Shown piece by piece: positions 1-10,581 of a stretch of DNA of 64,000 bases. Source of the DNA: Parastagonospora avenae f. sp. tritici 18332-5 (Eukaryota > Ascomycota > Dothideomycetes > Pleosporales > Phaeosphaeriaceae); contig JAFJTR010000037.1 in assembly GCA_022559985.1 (NCBI GenBank), positions 62,001-126,000 of the forward strand, read 5' to 3'. The position numbers and the translations under genes are program-made. The stretch's first letter is position 1. Each line of letters starts with the position of its first letter. The notes beneath the pieces were generated by a model that was given only the letters and a program-made list of their open reading frames with translations, was not told the DNA's origin and made no database searches.

Positions 1-665
1 GCTGGGCGATCTCCACAGGCGCGAAGAGAGAACTTACCGGCATAAAAGACCTCAAAGGCAAAAAGGTGGGCGTATCAAGAATCGGTAGCGGCAGCTACGT
101 GATGAGCTTCGTACTAGCCAATCAGCAAGGCTGGTTGAATCCCGCGTCAAACAGCCCGCCGTTCCCAGTCGAGCCTCTGAATACATTTGTAAACCTGCGT
201 GAAGGCGTGAACAACAGCACAGCCGATTTCTTCATGTGGGAGCACTTCACATCAAAACGCTACTATGACAATGGCGAGATCAAGCGCATCGGCGAGATCT
301 ATACGCCCTGGTCGTCGTGGAAGATTGTCGCTGTGAATGACTTGTTGTACCCAAAGAACTGGAGTTCGGCACCAAATGCCACCAAGCCTGCGTTGAAGGA
401 AGAGCTGGAAGACGTGCTGGCTAAGATAAACAAGGGCGTCAAGCACTTTGAAGAGAATCAGGAAGAAGCGGTACAGTACATCAGCACGAAGCTCGACTAC
501 TCCGAAGAAGATGCACGGGAATGGTTGAAGACTGTGCGCTTCGCGAAAGACGTGCGGGGCGTGGATCTCGAAGTCGTGCATAAGACTGTTAGCACGCTAC
601 AGAAGGCTGGCGTTCTTGGTGAAGGAGTGGATAACTCGGACATGGTCGCAATCGAACGTAAATAA
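1..665 (+). CDS. Ca3427-like periplasmic-binding-protein-fold protein, 5' partial
   Basis: The reading frame is open from the window edge (codon phase begins at base 3) to a TAA at 663-665, so the N-terminus lies outside the window. Visible residues include a GIKDLKGKKVGVSRIGSGSY segment, typical of the first lobe of type-2 periplasmic binding folds (NMT1/THI5 and ABC nitrate/sulfonate binding-protein relatives), followed by an alternating helical C-terminal region. Fungal members are single-domain intracellular proteins whose ligand is generally unknown. No membrane segment is visible in this part. Family assignment rests on recognition of the fold pattern; a specific substrate cannot be given. 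The segment can be read upstream of the GTG at 66 without a stop, so that codon is not the true start. Confidence 0.75.
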   Translation, partial: WAISTGAKRELTGIKDLKGKKVGVSRIGSGSYVMSFVLANQQGWLNPASNSPPFPVEPLNTFVNLREGVNNSTADFFMWEHFTSKRYYDNGEIKRIGEIYTPWSSWKIVAVNDLLYPKNWSSAPNATKPALKEELEDVLAKINKGVKHFEENQEEAVQYISTKLDYSEEDAREWLKTVRFAKDVRGVDLEVVHKTVSTLQKAGVLGEGVDNSDMVAIERK

Positions 666-1121
666 GCGGAGGAGTGAATACGGTATGTGGCACACATGTG
701 AGATTAAAAATCAAATAAGCGCCATGTGTGTACATTGACAGTTGGATCATCTAGTCACAAGAAGTTTCTAACATATCTCCTCGAGCTCTTCGCTAGTATG
801 TCGATGCAGTTATCGGCACTTCAACGGCACGATGCGACATCTGTATTTCAGGTCCGAATTTCCGACGTGCGGGTTCAAGGAGAGAGATAATAATTTTGAT
901 GATGAAATGAGATTGGGATTATGGTATAAACAGAAAAAGATCGAAGCTAGGCTGCAGGAAAAAGAACTCTTTCGTCTTATACATGTACTCCACTCACCCG
1001 ACACGGCTGATCTCACAAGTTCCTGTGCATGCAGGAATCACCAAGACAGCTACATGGCGCTCAAGGGCTCCCAAACAGCCGCCGTCCGTCAAATGTCACC
1101 TCCGCCTCCCCGCCATCTTCC
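666..1121. other. Intergenic, nothing recognised
   Basis: This is the shared 3' side of the convergent PBP-like and YbjQ-like genes. Short open frames here have no recognisable protein character. Confidence 0.5.
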
Positions 1122-1658
1122 TCAAAGAAACGGATCAACACCCCCCTCCTGCGCACTATCCCTCTTGACCCTCCCAGTATCCTTCTCCACCCAAACTGCC
1201 GTGCCCACCACACTAACCACCAAACACCCCAGCACCTCACTCTCCCTTATCTCCACACCCACAACCGCATTCGCGCCCTTGCCCACCGCCTCCTTCACCA
1301 TCCTTTCAATCGCCTGATCTCTGGCCGAGTAAATCGCGCTCGTCAGGCTCTTCGCCTCGCCCCAGTTGCTGCCAAACGAAGACGCGATGTTCTTGATAAA
1401 CGACTTTGTGTCTTTGCGCGTGAGGGTCACCGTGCCGTGGCATGTTCCGTGCGCACGGAGGACGGTGTGCCCCGGGAGTAGGGGCGTTGTTGATGTGAGC
1501 AGGGCGGGTGTGCGGGAGGGGTGTGGTTCAGTTGAGGAGGAGGTGGAGTCGAATGTAGTCTGGAAGGTTGGGGTTTGTGGGATGGGTTTTGATTGCGGAT
1601 GCCAGGAGGGCATGCGGGATGGGGGGACCATCATTGTTGAGCGGCGATTGGTTAACAT
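1122..1658 (-). CDS. YbjQ/UPF0145-like protein
   Basis: A single 178-codon frame. The first ~65 residues are Pro/Ser/Thr-rich and look disordered. The remainder resembles the YbjQ (DUF74, UPF0145) fold: a helix with RDQAIERMVKEA leads into GANAVVGVEIRESE and then a strand ending VVGTAVWVE, the characteristic ANA-[IV]-[IV]-G and GTAV signatures. Bacterial members form oligomeric barrels of uncertain function, sometimes labelled heavy-metal binding; fungal members are uncharacterised. The start at 1658 is the first ATG of the frame. There is no signal peptide. I am fairly confident of the family and make no claim about function. Confidence 0.75.
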   Translation of the reverse strand: MLTNRRSTMMVPPSRMPSWHPQSKPIPQTPTFQTTFDSTSSSTEPHPSRTPALLTSTTPLLPGHTVLRAHGTCHGTVTLTRKDTKSFIKNIASSFGSNWGEAKSLTSAIYSARDQAIERMVKEAVGKGANAVVGVEIRESEVLGCLVVSVVGTAVWVEKDTGRVKRDSAQEGGVDPFL

Positions 1659-2641
1659 GGTGATGTTTGGAGATGAAAGAAAGTGGTGATGATGTTTATG
1701 TGAGGAGTAATCACACGATGTGGTTGTGTGGATGTATGTAAAATGTAAACTTCTCTTTTATTTTCGACGCGACGATATCACTCCAATATATCCAGGCGCG
1801 ACTCTTTGCCGTCCACCGAGACCCGAAACATACCAAGACGAGAGGATTTTCCTTCCAAGTATTGCTTGACCATCTAAGCCACCACGGCGACTACAAACGC
1901 GGGCAAACGCGCCGCGAGCTAGGATAAACTTGCGCGACAAGTAGTATTTGCCTCTCAAGGCAAGAAACTGTTAACGACGTATGTGCGGACTCGCGCTCCG
2001 CGTTGGCGGCGGTCGTGTGTTGTGGTAGGTCGAGACGAGGTGATGAAACGGCGCACGTCTGAGGTGCGTAATGCGGGTTTGAGATCGGCCTTTGATACGC
2101 CGGTAGTGCCTTCAGGCATTTCGACAATATTTCAGGAGCCTAGGCCAGTCGTTCGCATGCGCTCAATGTGCGTTTGCGTCATTCTTGCTGTTGCACTGCG
2201 GCATTGACTCCGCACGCTTTACCACCCCTGAGACATGCTCGACGAGATTCATCAGCGGCGATTGTCCTTGAGTAGAAGCTTAGAGCCGAAGCTTAGCTAT
2301 GTGCAGCAAAGAAGTGTGTGCGATTGGGTTGTGTCTGAAACTGATACATCGCATATCGTGACTGTGGCATGACCCAACGGAGTTGACCGTTCGCCGGTTC
2401 AGAAGACCGACCAACCCATCTTCTGAGGCATAAGTTCAACTAACGGCACAGCTTTTACCGGGGTACCAGGTGTGATTGACTGCGACGGAAAGCAACCAGG
2501 TACAGCCAATCCAGTAGCCTGAAGCTATACACTGGGCAGTACCGCCGTATTCGAAGTCTAGCAATACCGTGTATAATTTCAGAATATCATTTTATTGGCA
2601 AGACCTCGTCTGCGTTTCTTTGTAGTTGACAACCGGCTGTG
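1659..2641. other. Intergenic, nothing recognised
   Basis: About 1 kb between the YbjQ-like gene and the 3' end of the Zn2Cys6 gene. Short frames on both strands lack protein-like composition or usable splice joins. Confidence 0.5.
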
Positions 2642-4896
2642 TCATTGAGCCGAAGAACTATCCCAAGACGCTTCGCTGGGCGGGCTCGCCATGCCCAGAC
2701 CATACCCTTGTGAGACGTCGAAGATCGCCTCGCTCTCCATGGGTATGGTAAACATGTTGTCCCACCCTGCTGCACTCATGAGATCTGGATATGCAACACT
2801 GGGTACCGGGCTATAGGATGAGTAACTGCTCATAGGTGTCATACCAACTGCGGATACTGACGGCTGCTGATGTATTTGTGGGTCCATGTGCTGCTGCATT
2901 TGCTGGTACTGTGGCATGGGCATCATGTCATGCTGATACGGTACCGGCGCTATGTACTGGGGCTGCTGGTGCGAGTACGTCGCTGAGACTGGGACCTGTG
3001 ATGGCGTTGCGGATGGTGGATGGTGGTAAGGGTCATGAGGCTGCGAAGGAGATTGGCGCCGATGGATACCGCCTGCTTGGGGTTGCAAAGTAGCTCCTTG
3101 CGAGTCTGGGCTGCTTGCGCGGGTTGCTTGAATCATGCGTTCGTACCATTTTTGTATCTTGCGCACTCGCGATTCGTAATGGAAGAATATGTCTTTCTGT
3201 TTGTTGCCTTCTCCACCTCTGCCCACTAATGCACCTATCCGTAGTGCCAGGTGACGAAACACGTTATCAATATTCAATCGATGTCGCAAGTCGCGTGTAT
3301 GGGGTTCAACGCCGGGTTCCTTGCTGATGATGGCAAACTTCGCAGCCAGTGTCACGCCAAAGTTCAATTGGATCCATTCGGTGTTGGTCAGGGACATTTC
3401 TGACTTGGGTGGTAGCCATAGATAGAGGTCCAGAAAGGACTTCGCGCCTTCGAGACCTTCGCATATGATATTGAGATGCAGTCCAGGCGACTGCTGCAGA
3501 TTTCGCTCGAAGAAAGCGACCTGGTATAGGAAGAGTTTTGCAGTATGAAATTGCATGAAGAGAAGCTCTAGGCACGTGATTAGTCGCCCGGTTGGGTTCA
3601 CAGCTGTGGCTTGACTTACGGCTGTCGCTGACGTCAGAGCATAAATATACTCGAAACTCCTCCAACTCCGTCCGCACGCGCAGATAAGCTGACTGCGCAT
3701 CGGCATCCGAATCTGACGCAGTCGCGATCTTGTCGATGCCCTCGATTATTCGCTGCAGACGTATGACATGGTACAGATCCTTGTCTGTCCTGTACTCGGC
3801 CTGCTCTCGCAGCGCAAGGGTTCCTTCTTCTATGAACTGCGTGCACGCAAATGTGTTGGTCTTGTCGAATAGCTTGGAGACACTGTGCAACGTAAGCCTC
3901 AGATTGCCATACGGAATCCGACGCACTCACGTGGAGGAGATGTAGAAGATGCCTGCAGCCGCGCGCTGCTCCTCTGCGCCCCACGTCACGGACAGCATGC
4001 CCGGCTTTTCGACGACAGGGTTCCGCTTATTGCCCGCGTTCGCTGGTTTCGGCTGAAGGGGCTTGCGATCGAGGCGCATGTCGACGGCGAGCGATATAGC
4101 GAGCTGAAGATACTGCGAGTAGTACTTCGATCGGCCGTGGTATTGATTCCTGGAGACGTCAGGGGCGTGCAGCAGCAGCATCACACAACCGCCACTTACC
4201 ATGCCAGAACAATCAGGAGACCTTGAATATATTCCAATTCCAGACAATCGTCTCCTCCCAGCAACACCTTGTCGCTGACCATATGCTTGAATCGATTGCA
4301 TAGCTTGTCTTGTGTGTTCAAATCATGGAAGCATGCCACCGAGACAATGGCGAGGAACAGGAATGGCTTCGTGTGTCGCAAATCGCTTCCAGTAACGTGC
4401 GGTGGGATGATGACGAAGGGAAAGTGAGGCATCATGTCAGTCTTGTAGACTTCGACCAGTGTCTCTGCCCGCTCGATGGATACAAGGTCCTCGTCCACGA
4501 TATCTCCATCTTGGGGGTTGTTTGGTGACGTCGAAACACCAGCGTTCGATTCTTCGTTGAGCGGTGGGAGCGATTGCTGGACAATTGGGCCAGGTCTTTG
4601 GAGGCGGAGAAGGTCCTGTACTTGTTGTTCGAGGGCCTGTATCCGTCTGGGGTGGTGTCAGTATGGACAGCCGCGGGGTTCAAGCCAACATACGAGTCGC
4701 GTCTCGCCGAATTATCCCTCCTTCTCGCCGGCCTGAAAACGCAGTTCTTTCCCAATCTTGCACATCGGTCGCAAATGTCCTGCCGCTGCGTCCGGTCGCA
4801 CCGAATCTTCAGCGAAAAGCAGTTCTGGCATGTTTTGGAAACAAGTTGGGCCGCTGCAGCTCCCTTGGCAGATTGCGACTCAGCCGGAAGCGACAT
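2642..4896 (-). CDS. Zn2Cys6 fungal transcription factor
   Basis: Five exons (4694-4896, 4200-4646, 3931-4149, 3620-3882, 2642-3567) joined by introns of 47-52 bp with GT-AG ends give 685 aa. Near residue 23 begins a Zn2Cys6 binuclear cluster, C-x2-C-x6-C-x8-C-x2-C-x6-C, ending in NCVFRPARRR. The first splice restores RIQALEQQVQDLLRLQ, the usual dimerising coiled coil just after the cluster. The middle resembles the fungal-specific transcription factor domain (MPHFPFVIIP, LAISLAVDMRLDR). The C-terminal ~170 residues are Gln/Pro/Ser/Met-rich, plausibly an activation region. It is a nuclear DNA-binding regulator; the target genes are unknown. No metabolic cluster adjoins it. Confidence 0.9.
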
Positions 4897-7258
4897 GGCG
4901 CACCAAGTCTAGGAAACGCCGGATAGCAACAAAGCGGACGGTCATGGAGAGAGCAACGAACGACTGTAGCGGCCGCAGATACGAGACGGATTTGTCGGAC
5001 TCTGGAAGCACGGGGATGCAGCGGAGATGACTCTGTGCCCATTGGGCGGCCAAGATGTGATACTTGGTGGCCTTCCAGTCCCTCGGGTCAGACTGTGAAG
5101 AGGTTGCAGTAAGGCTGAGTGTTTCGAGTAATCTTCAAGAAGAAAGGCGCAAGCCCAGTCGACCTCGCCGTCTTCTGCGCCCTTGTGCGAATCTCGTATT
5201 GACCCGGTCGCAGCGTACCCCGCCGTCATTTAGGCGTATTTGATGAATATCGATGTGTTACTCTGGTCACGGGTACAGATACGATGCTGCCTCTCGCTGC
5301 GCGTAAACGACCTAAATTAATCTCTTCACTAGGTTCCAACAAACAAGTGCTCGGGTTTGAGGCTTGCACGAAGGAATGCAGGTGCGTGGTGTAGCACAGC
5401 GGAACGTCATCCCGCGTCTTCCCCGCCGGCTGGTCTTTCAGCCGCATGTCCAACGACCTCGAGTAACGCTGAAGCGCTTTCAATGCTACGAACCACATCA
5501 GGGGTCTGAGAACTACATCATCTTGGATGCCATGTGCCTGGACAAAGGTGCATCAGCCTGGCATCTTCAATTCATATTCGGCGATTATACATCGACTACA
5601 AGTACTTGTGAGCCGTGTCGGGATACAACGAAGCCTTTTCATTCATCGTCCGATTTTCCATCCTGTCAAAACCTGAATCTCTCATTACCCTTTCTTTTCA
5701 GCTGTTTTAAGTCCTTCCTCATATGCTTTCAATGGAGGGATGGTTGATAATAGAATGGGCGGTGATGGAATAAGCAGTGCGGAGACTGAGAGACAAGAAT
5801 TGCATTGAAAGATATGCCCACCACTACCAACAGGCAGCAGCAAAATTCGTGCCCGTTCTGCACCTCACGATATAAGCTAATAGCCTTAGGAGGTATACTT
5901 ATCATACGCTTAGGGCAGCCTGAATCTATATGCACCTCTAAATTCTCTACCTAATTCTATTAGAATTCTTTGGGCATGTACAGACTACCTCTTCGTCTCT
6001 TCACGTCCGTAAAAGGCAGGCAGGAATTTTTCCGACGCCTGGCACCACTCAGAGCAAACATTGTGTCATATGTTGCGTTTAATCACCTTCAAATCCGTCT
6101 GTTACTTGAGCGCGTCACAGTCTTCACATTTCATTGCAGGAAAACTAAGGCTAGGTACGTTACTCTGCTCTGGCAAGTCCGAAGACCAGTATCCAGGCGT
6201 CACCACGGGGAGGCGCAGAGTCCGATTTTGACGCCCATCCTCCTCTTGTTGCACACAACGCGCACGCAGACCCCTTCGGAGTAGCCCCGTGAACCTCTTT
6301 TCCGCACACCAACCCATGCACCCTATTCTGCAGCCTTTCCTGCGACCTTTGCCTCACCATCTTTTCCGCGCCCCGAAGAGCAGCCGTCAGGCTCGGGTCC
6401 TGCCGTCCTGATAAGTCCGCAGTCAAGTACGAAGGTCAACGTGCAGTCAAGATCCGAGCCAGCCAAACGTCCAGGATGCATCGGCTGTTGTGTCGTTCCT
6501 ACCGTAATCAGATCCGCCGGTGAGTGGTTGGAAGAATAGAGAATATCGGCAAAAGAGTGCCCTGAAGTGAGGTAAAGCGTCGTGGTGGGGGTTGAAGAAA
6601 GAAGAAGACCTGCGAAAGAGCGCCGTGAAGTGAGATACAACAGCTGCTGCTGTGTTGGAAGGTGGAAAAGAAATAGAGGAAGAAGAGTAGCGGGAAATTG
6701 ACAAGAGAGGGAGGTGGGGTTGGAGTAGGAAAAGCTGTTGTATGGGAGTCGGGAAACAGAAAATATCAGCCCGGGAGGCTCATATACGTGAGGACAACAA
6801 GGCTAGGCCCGAAGTGGACGCGACAAACGGCAGACGCATGACGTACAGCAATAGCAACGGTCCCAGCAATCGACACCGGAAGAGTACGCAGACGGCTTCG
6901 CCCATTGCGGAAGCCCAGCCATAAGGCACGAGTCGCTTATCCAAAACGAGGCGAATTCGGCCGCGCGTGAAGGACTAGTGTCTGGAGGAGGTGAAGGCGG
7001 ACCACGTGATTTAGGCAAGGCGCAATTTTACGTAAGCACTTTCTTTGCTATATCATGCGCCAACTTTCTTCTCGATGTTCACACCTTCCGCCACACTACA
7101 GCGAGGAGTAACTGACGCACAATAGGTACGGCTGTACGTATTCAACTCACTTAGAGCGATCCACAACGCCATTGCATGCTTTTGAGCCTCTCCGGGATCC
7201 TGAACAATACCTAGGTCCTCCCGCGCGTCTCACCCGACTTTCACCATTCTCAACCAAG
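4897..7258. other. Long intergenic stretch
   Basis: About 2.4 kb upstream of the Zn2Cys6 gene. Several 70-130 codon frames exist on both strands but none shows conserved motifs or compatible splice sites. The part near 5740-5960 is AT-richer. An imperfect ~50 bp direct repeat lies at 6528-6641 (listed separately). Confidence 0.5.
6528..6641. repeat. Imperfect tandem repeat, two units
   Basis: The segments 6528-6578 and 6591-6641 align with scattered differences, sharing GTTG(G)AAGAA at the start, AAAGAG-GCC in the middle and TGAAGTGAG/AGATA near the end. The period is about 63 bp. No function is evident. Confidence 0.5.
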
Positions 7259-7935
7259 ATGTCAGCTTCGTTCCTGGACCTACCCGCCGAGCTGTTGCTT
7301 CAGGTATACAGCTACCTCGGATTGAAAGGTTCCGCTCTGCCCGACTTCGAGTCGATCACCAAACTCCGCTCCCTGTGCTCTGAAGTCAAACAAGACGTGG
7401 ACCACGAACTTGCAAGGCAATGTCTCGATACTTTAAGGCTCGCATGTCTTATGAGATCTACCGGAAAATACGCCTTTACCAGCCAGCAAGCTTTGTCGAA
7501 GCGAGGGAGCTGCGCCTGTCTATCCCGGTTTCCTATATCATGAATCACCTCACTGAAGACTTCTTCGATGTCGGCTACCAGTACCATCGCCAACCGCCGT
7601 TCTTTGTGCGTAGGATTGTGTTCTTCCTACAAGAACAGGACCTTAATGTCTTGCAACGAGACGGTTTGCAAGCTTGGCTTCATGTTGTTTACTTCTGCCG
7701 CATGATAGGCCGGGATGTCAGCAAAAATGCTGAAGGATTGGACACACGCGTCGAGATGCATTGTGCAGCTCAAGCAAACGAAATGAATCTAGTGCTCTAT
7801 GGGGGTGAAATGCGAAATGTGAAATGTCGCTGCTTTGCACTGCTGTGGCAAAATGCACAGGAAGGGCACTCATGTCGCTATCGAATCGAACAATTACAGC
7901 GCACAGTTAGTCTTTGGATCAGCAGTGCTGCCTGA
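7259..7935 (+). pseudogene. F-box-like protein gene, frameshifted
   Basis: From ATG 7259 the frame encodes FLDLPAELLLQVYSYL, an F-box-like start (LP-x-E-L-x-x-x-I/V-x-x-Y). It runs well until about 7415, after which the protein-like sequence continues in the next frame (SRYFKARMSYEIYRK onward) to a stop at 7933-7935. One missing G in the run AAGGCAATG would reconnect the frames as ELARAMSRYF. GT-AG pairs across the junction would make introns of only 20 or 32 nt, too short for this genome. The adjacent 8474 gene has the same layout, including a C-terminal LVLYGGE versus VVLFGRE, so the two are probably tandem paralogues. It is either a young pseudogene or a one-base sequencing error. Confidence 0.65.
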
Positions 7936-8473
7936 GCAGTCTTCAGACAGATGGGTTGCCTTGAGTGCGTCTTGAGCGCGCTACAAGGGTTGGTCGTTTC
8001 CAGGCAGCACATCAATTCGCCGGAAAATCTCATTGTCTAGAGAGAGGAGACCTTGGAGAGTTGGAATTTATAGGGATACGACGCTAGAATTGGACTGGTG
8101 AACTGTAGTAAAAGCTAGAGCTGGAGATATTCAAGGATTGCTTTAGGGTTCAAAACGTTCTTATAGGTGTTAGATATTAGTCAGGATGCTGTATAGCATA
8201 ATGAATAGCGCCTAAACAAGTCTTGAGTCGTGAGCAGAGCCGCACCTCGGTTGCAAAACCGCGATTATGATCACATGCACTTACATAAGCCTCACATTCA
8301 CTTCGACATTCGTCCACGAGGCTAGCGCTAGCGCGACAATCGAACAACAACTCCAGAATACCCCGCCCACACAACTCAGTCCCTCGTTGCAGATCCCTAT
8401 TTTTGCCTCATAACTTTCGCGTGCGCGTCAAACACGGCGGAACCGCGCAGCCTCCACAGCATTTCACTTCACC
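7936..8473. other. Intergenic between two F-box-like genes
   Basis: Contains the 3' flank of the frameshifted gene and the presumed promoter of the next. No coding signal is seen. Confidence 0.5.
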
Positions 8474-9251
8474 ATGGTAACGGCCCGTCCGTCATACAAA
8501 GTTCACATGGTGATGACCCTAACCAATAAACCAGGCTGACGAAGAGCTCCACACCAACGGTTTATTGACTTTACCTGTCGAACTCCGCCTACAAATCTAC
8601 AGTTACATCATCCCCCTCGACACCGAAGTCACCAATCTCCGCGGTCTTGTCATGTCATGCCGCACCATCAAGTACGAACTGTACGACGACATGCGCAACT
8701 ACATCCAAAAGAGTCGCGCTCTACTGCAAGCCCGCTGGCCCTTCGACAAACCCTTCAACATCCCATTCCCTGGCCTGGCGTTCAAATCCAAGCAGCTTCT
8801 GATCGAAGTGCCGTACTACAGTAGCGGCCGAACCCATACTATCGAATTCTGCGAGGAGAAGGTCAAGTTGCAAGAGTTTGTATCACAGGGCGCATTCGAT
8901 CTCGGTGTCAAGCGCGTCGTTCTGCACGTAAAGGCGTTGGATGTGCAGCACACGGACGCGCCCATCCCGCACTATCGCGTCCCGCCGCCTCGCCCTGGAG
9001 AGCGCGTGGAGAAGAAGGAGGCTTCCCACCTGATGAAGATGTATCTGCGTTTAGCCATGGAGGGCGCATTTCTGAGGGCACAACCCGAAGAGATGAGTGT
9101 TGTGCTGTTCGGGCGAGAGTATGCGAGTTGTCCTGATACACTTGTGTCCAGAGTCGTGGAGCTGGTGCGGGGTCCAAATGGGAGGCTCTGGCTCACTGAG
9201 AGTCTTAATGAGCCTGTGTATGCTGGGAGATGGCCTGTTATTGGCACGTGA
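8474..9251 (+). CDS. F-box-like domain protein
   Basis: The long frame from about 8535 to 9251 has no early ATG. Upstream, ATG 8474-8476 is followed directly by GTAACG and a 58-bp intron (8477-8534) ending CCAG, which joins in phase 0 to give M-ADEELHTNGLL. The first coding exon is therefore only the start codon. The protein is 239 aa. Residues ~13-30 (LTLPVELRLQIYSYIIP) are an F-box-like segment. The rest is a mixed alpha/beta region seen in many lineage-specific ascomycete proteins that probably act as SCF-type adaptors (inference). No transmembrane or secretion signal is present. Its upstream neighbour is a likely paralogue carrying a frameshift. Confidence 0.75.
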
Positions 9252-9410
9252 GTGGGAAGGCAGCTGGTCGCCGCATAGAACGGAACGGGGAGGAGATGGC
9301 GCGAGCCGGAGTCATACAAACTCCTATGGGGGCTTGATCGTCAAGATAACGTGACATTATGTGTATTCAAGCTGCTATTGTCATGAACGAATACTTTGGA
9401 CCTCAGAGCT

Positions 9411-10059
9411 CTAGCACCCAGTCGTGATCGTGTACTTCACATCATCCAACCACAGTCCAGCATACATGTCACCGCCATTGTCCTTCCTCGCAATGCTAAA
9501 CCCCACACTCTTGAGGCCTTGCCAATCTTTCCCAAATGCTGTTGCATTCATGACAAACTCATTCGGATAATGCCCAGGGTCCAGTCTCGGGAAAGTGATG
9601 AGGCGGAGCAGCTTGCATCCGTCAGGCTTCCAGCCCCAAACACTGATAGCGCATTCAGGCTGCGGTATTCCTCCAATACAAGCGTATGAGAAAGATTCTA
9701 GATCGAACGTCTGCTTCGGTGGTCTGGCGGTAGTGTTAGCGATAATGAGGTAGATGAAAGAGTGTGAAGCAGTACGAATTTGGTACGGAGAAGTTTCCAC
9801 TACCACCATACGCCACGGCTGTTTGATTCCCGGACGTTGGCGGGAACCAGCCATCATATTGATCGACTTGGAATGCAGTATAGCTCAAGCCATAGTAATG
9901 TGGTGGGATCGGATTAAAGCCCCCATCATCGAATCGGAGGTCGTCGTACTTGGCTGTCTTCAGCTCTTTGGTCGGGTAGCAGTCGTTGCTACCTGCGTCC
10001 GTTGTAGGAGCAGAAAGGCCCGAGGTAGCAAAGAAGAAAAGAACTAGATTTTCGATCAT
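9411..10059 (-). CDS. Small secreted protein, candidate effector
   Basis: Two exons (9776-10059 and 9411-9723) joined by a 52-bp GT-AG intron in phase 2 give 198 aa. It starts MIENLVLFFFATSGLSA, a clear signal peptide with likely cleavage after SGLSA. The mature protein has five cysteines, and a C-terminal beta-rich stretch (TFDLESFSYACIGG, LWLDDVKYTITTGC) resembles a common secreted fungal fold of unknown function in which a conserved Asp-Leu-x-Ser-Phe strand and a terminal [LV]DDV-x-YT strand pack together. Two N-glycosylation sequons (NQT, NFS) precede the splice and NAT follows. Secretion is well supported; a role in host interaction is only a possibility. Confidence 0.75.
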
Positions 10060-10581
10060 GTCTGGAACTAGGGTGGTTAATCGAGATCTCAATTGCAGCG
10101 TTATGGTCTTATATAAGTTGCTCTTCTCACAGCATGCGTTCGTTTGGACCATTCGGCGGTGAAGGTTTGTCGTACTTGTGTACTTATATGGAGTACAGAT
10201 GACTTGTGCAGAATGCAAGACCATCAGGTTCATCGTATTGAAGTCCCAAAAGAGCAGGAGCTGAAGTTGTATACGAGAATACCCCGCATTGTACAACCTC
10301 AAACCGACGCCCATCTGAACATACGTCGGGAGCTTTGATAACAGGCTATCAGCATCGAAAGTTGTCAGAATAACCATGGCGCAGGTAAAGCAAAATTTTG
10401 GTGCACTTCCAAGCGCTAATTGTGTTCGAACCTAATCTCTTACGCCAATCCGATTACATCGGAAGACTTGCCATCACATTATGAGGTACTACAGAGGTCT
10501 TGAAGCATAGCAGATATGGCTATGCCACGCGTGCCCACTCTGCAAATATGGCACGAGTTATTGCGACTATTGGTGTTCCTC
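10060..10581. other. Intergenic, nothing recognised
   Basis: Upstream flank of the secreted-protein gene and 3' flank of the F-box gene. No coding or RNA signal is seen. Confidence 0.5.
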
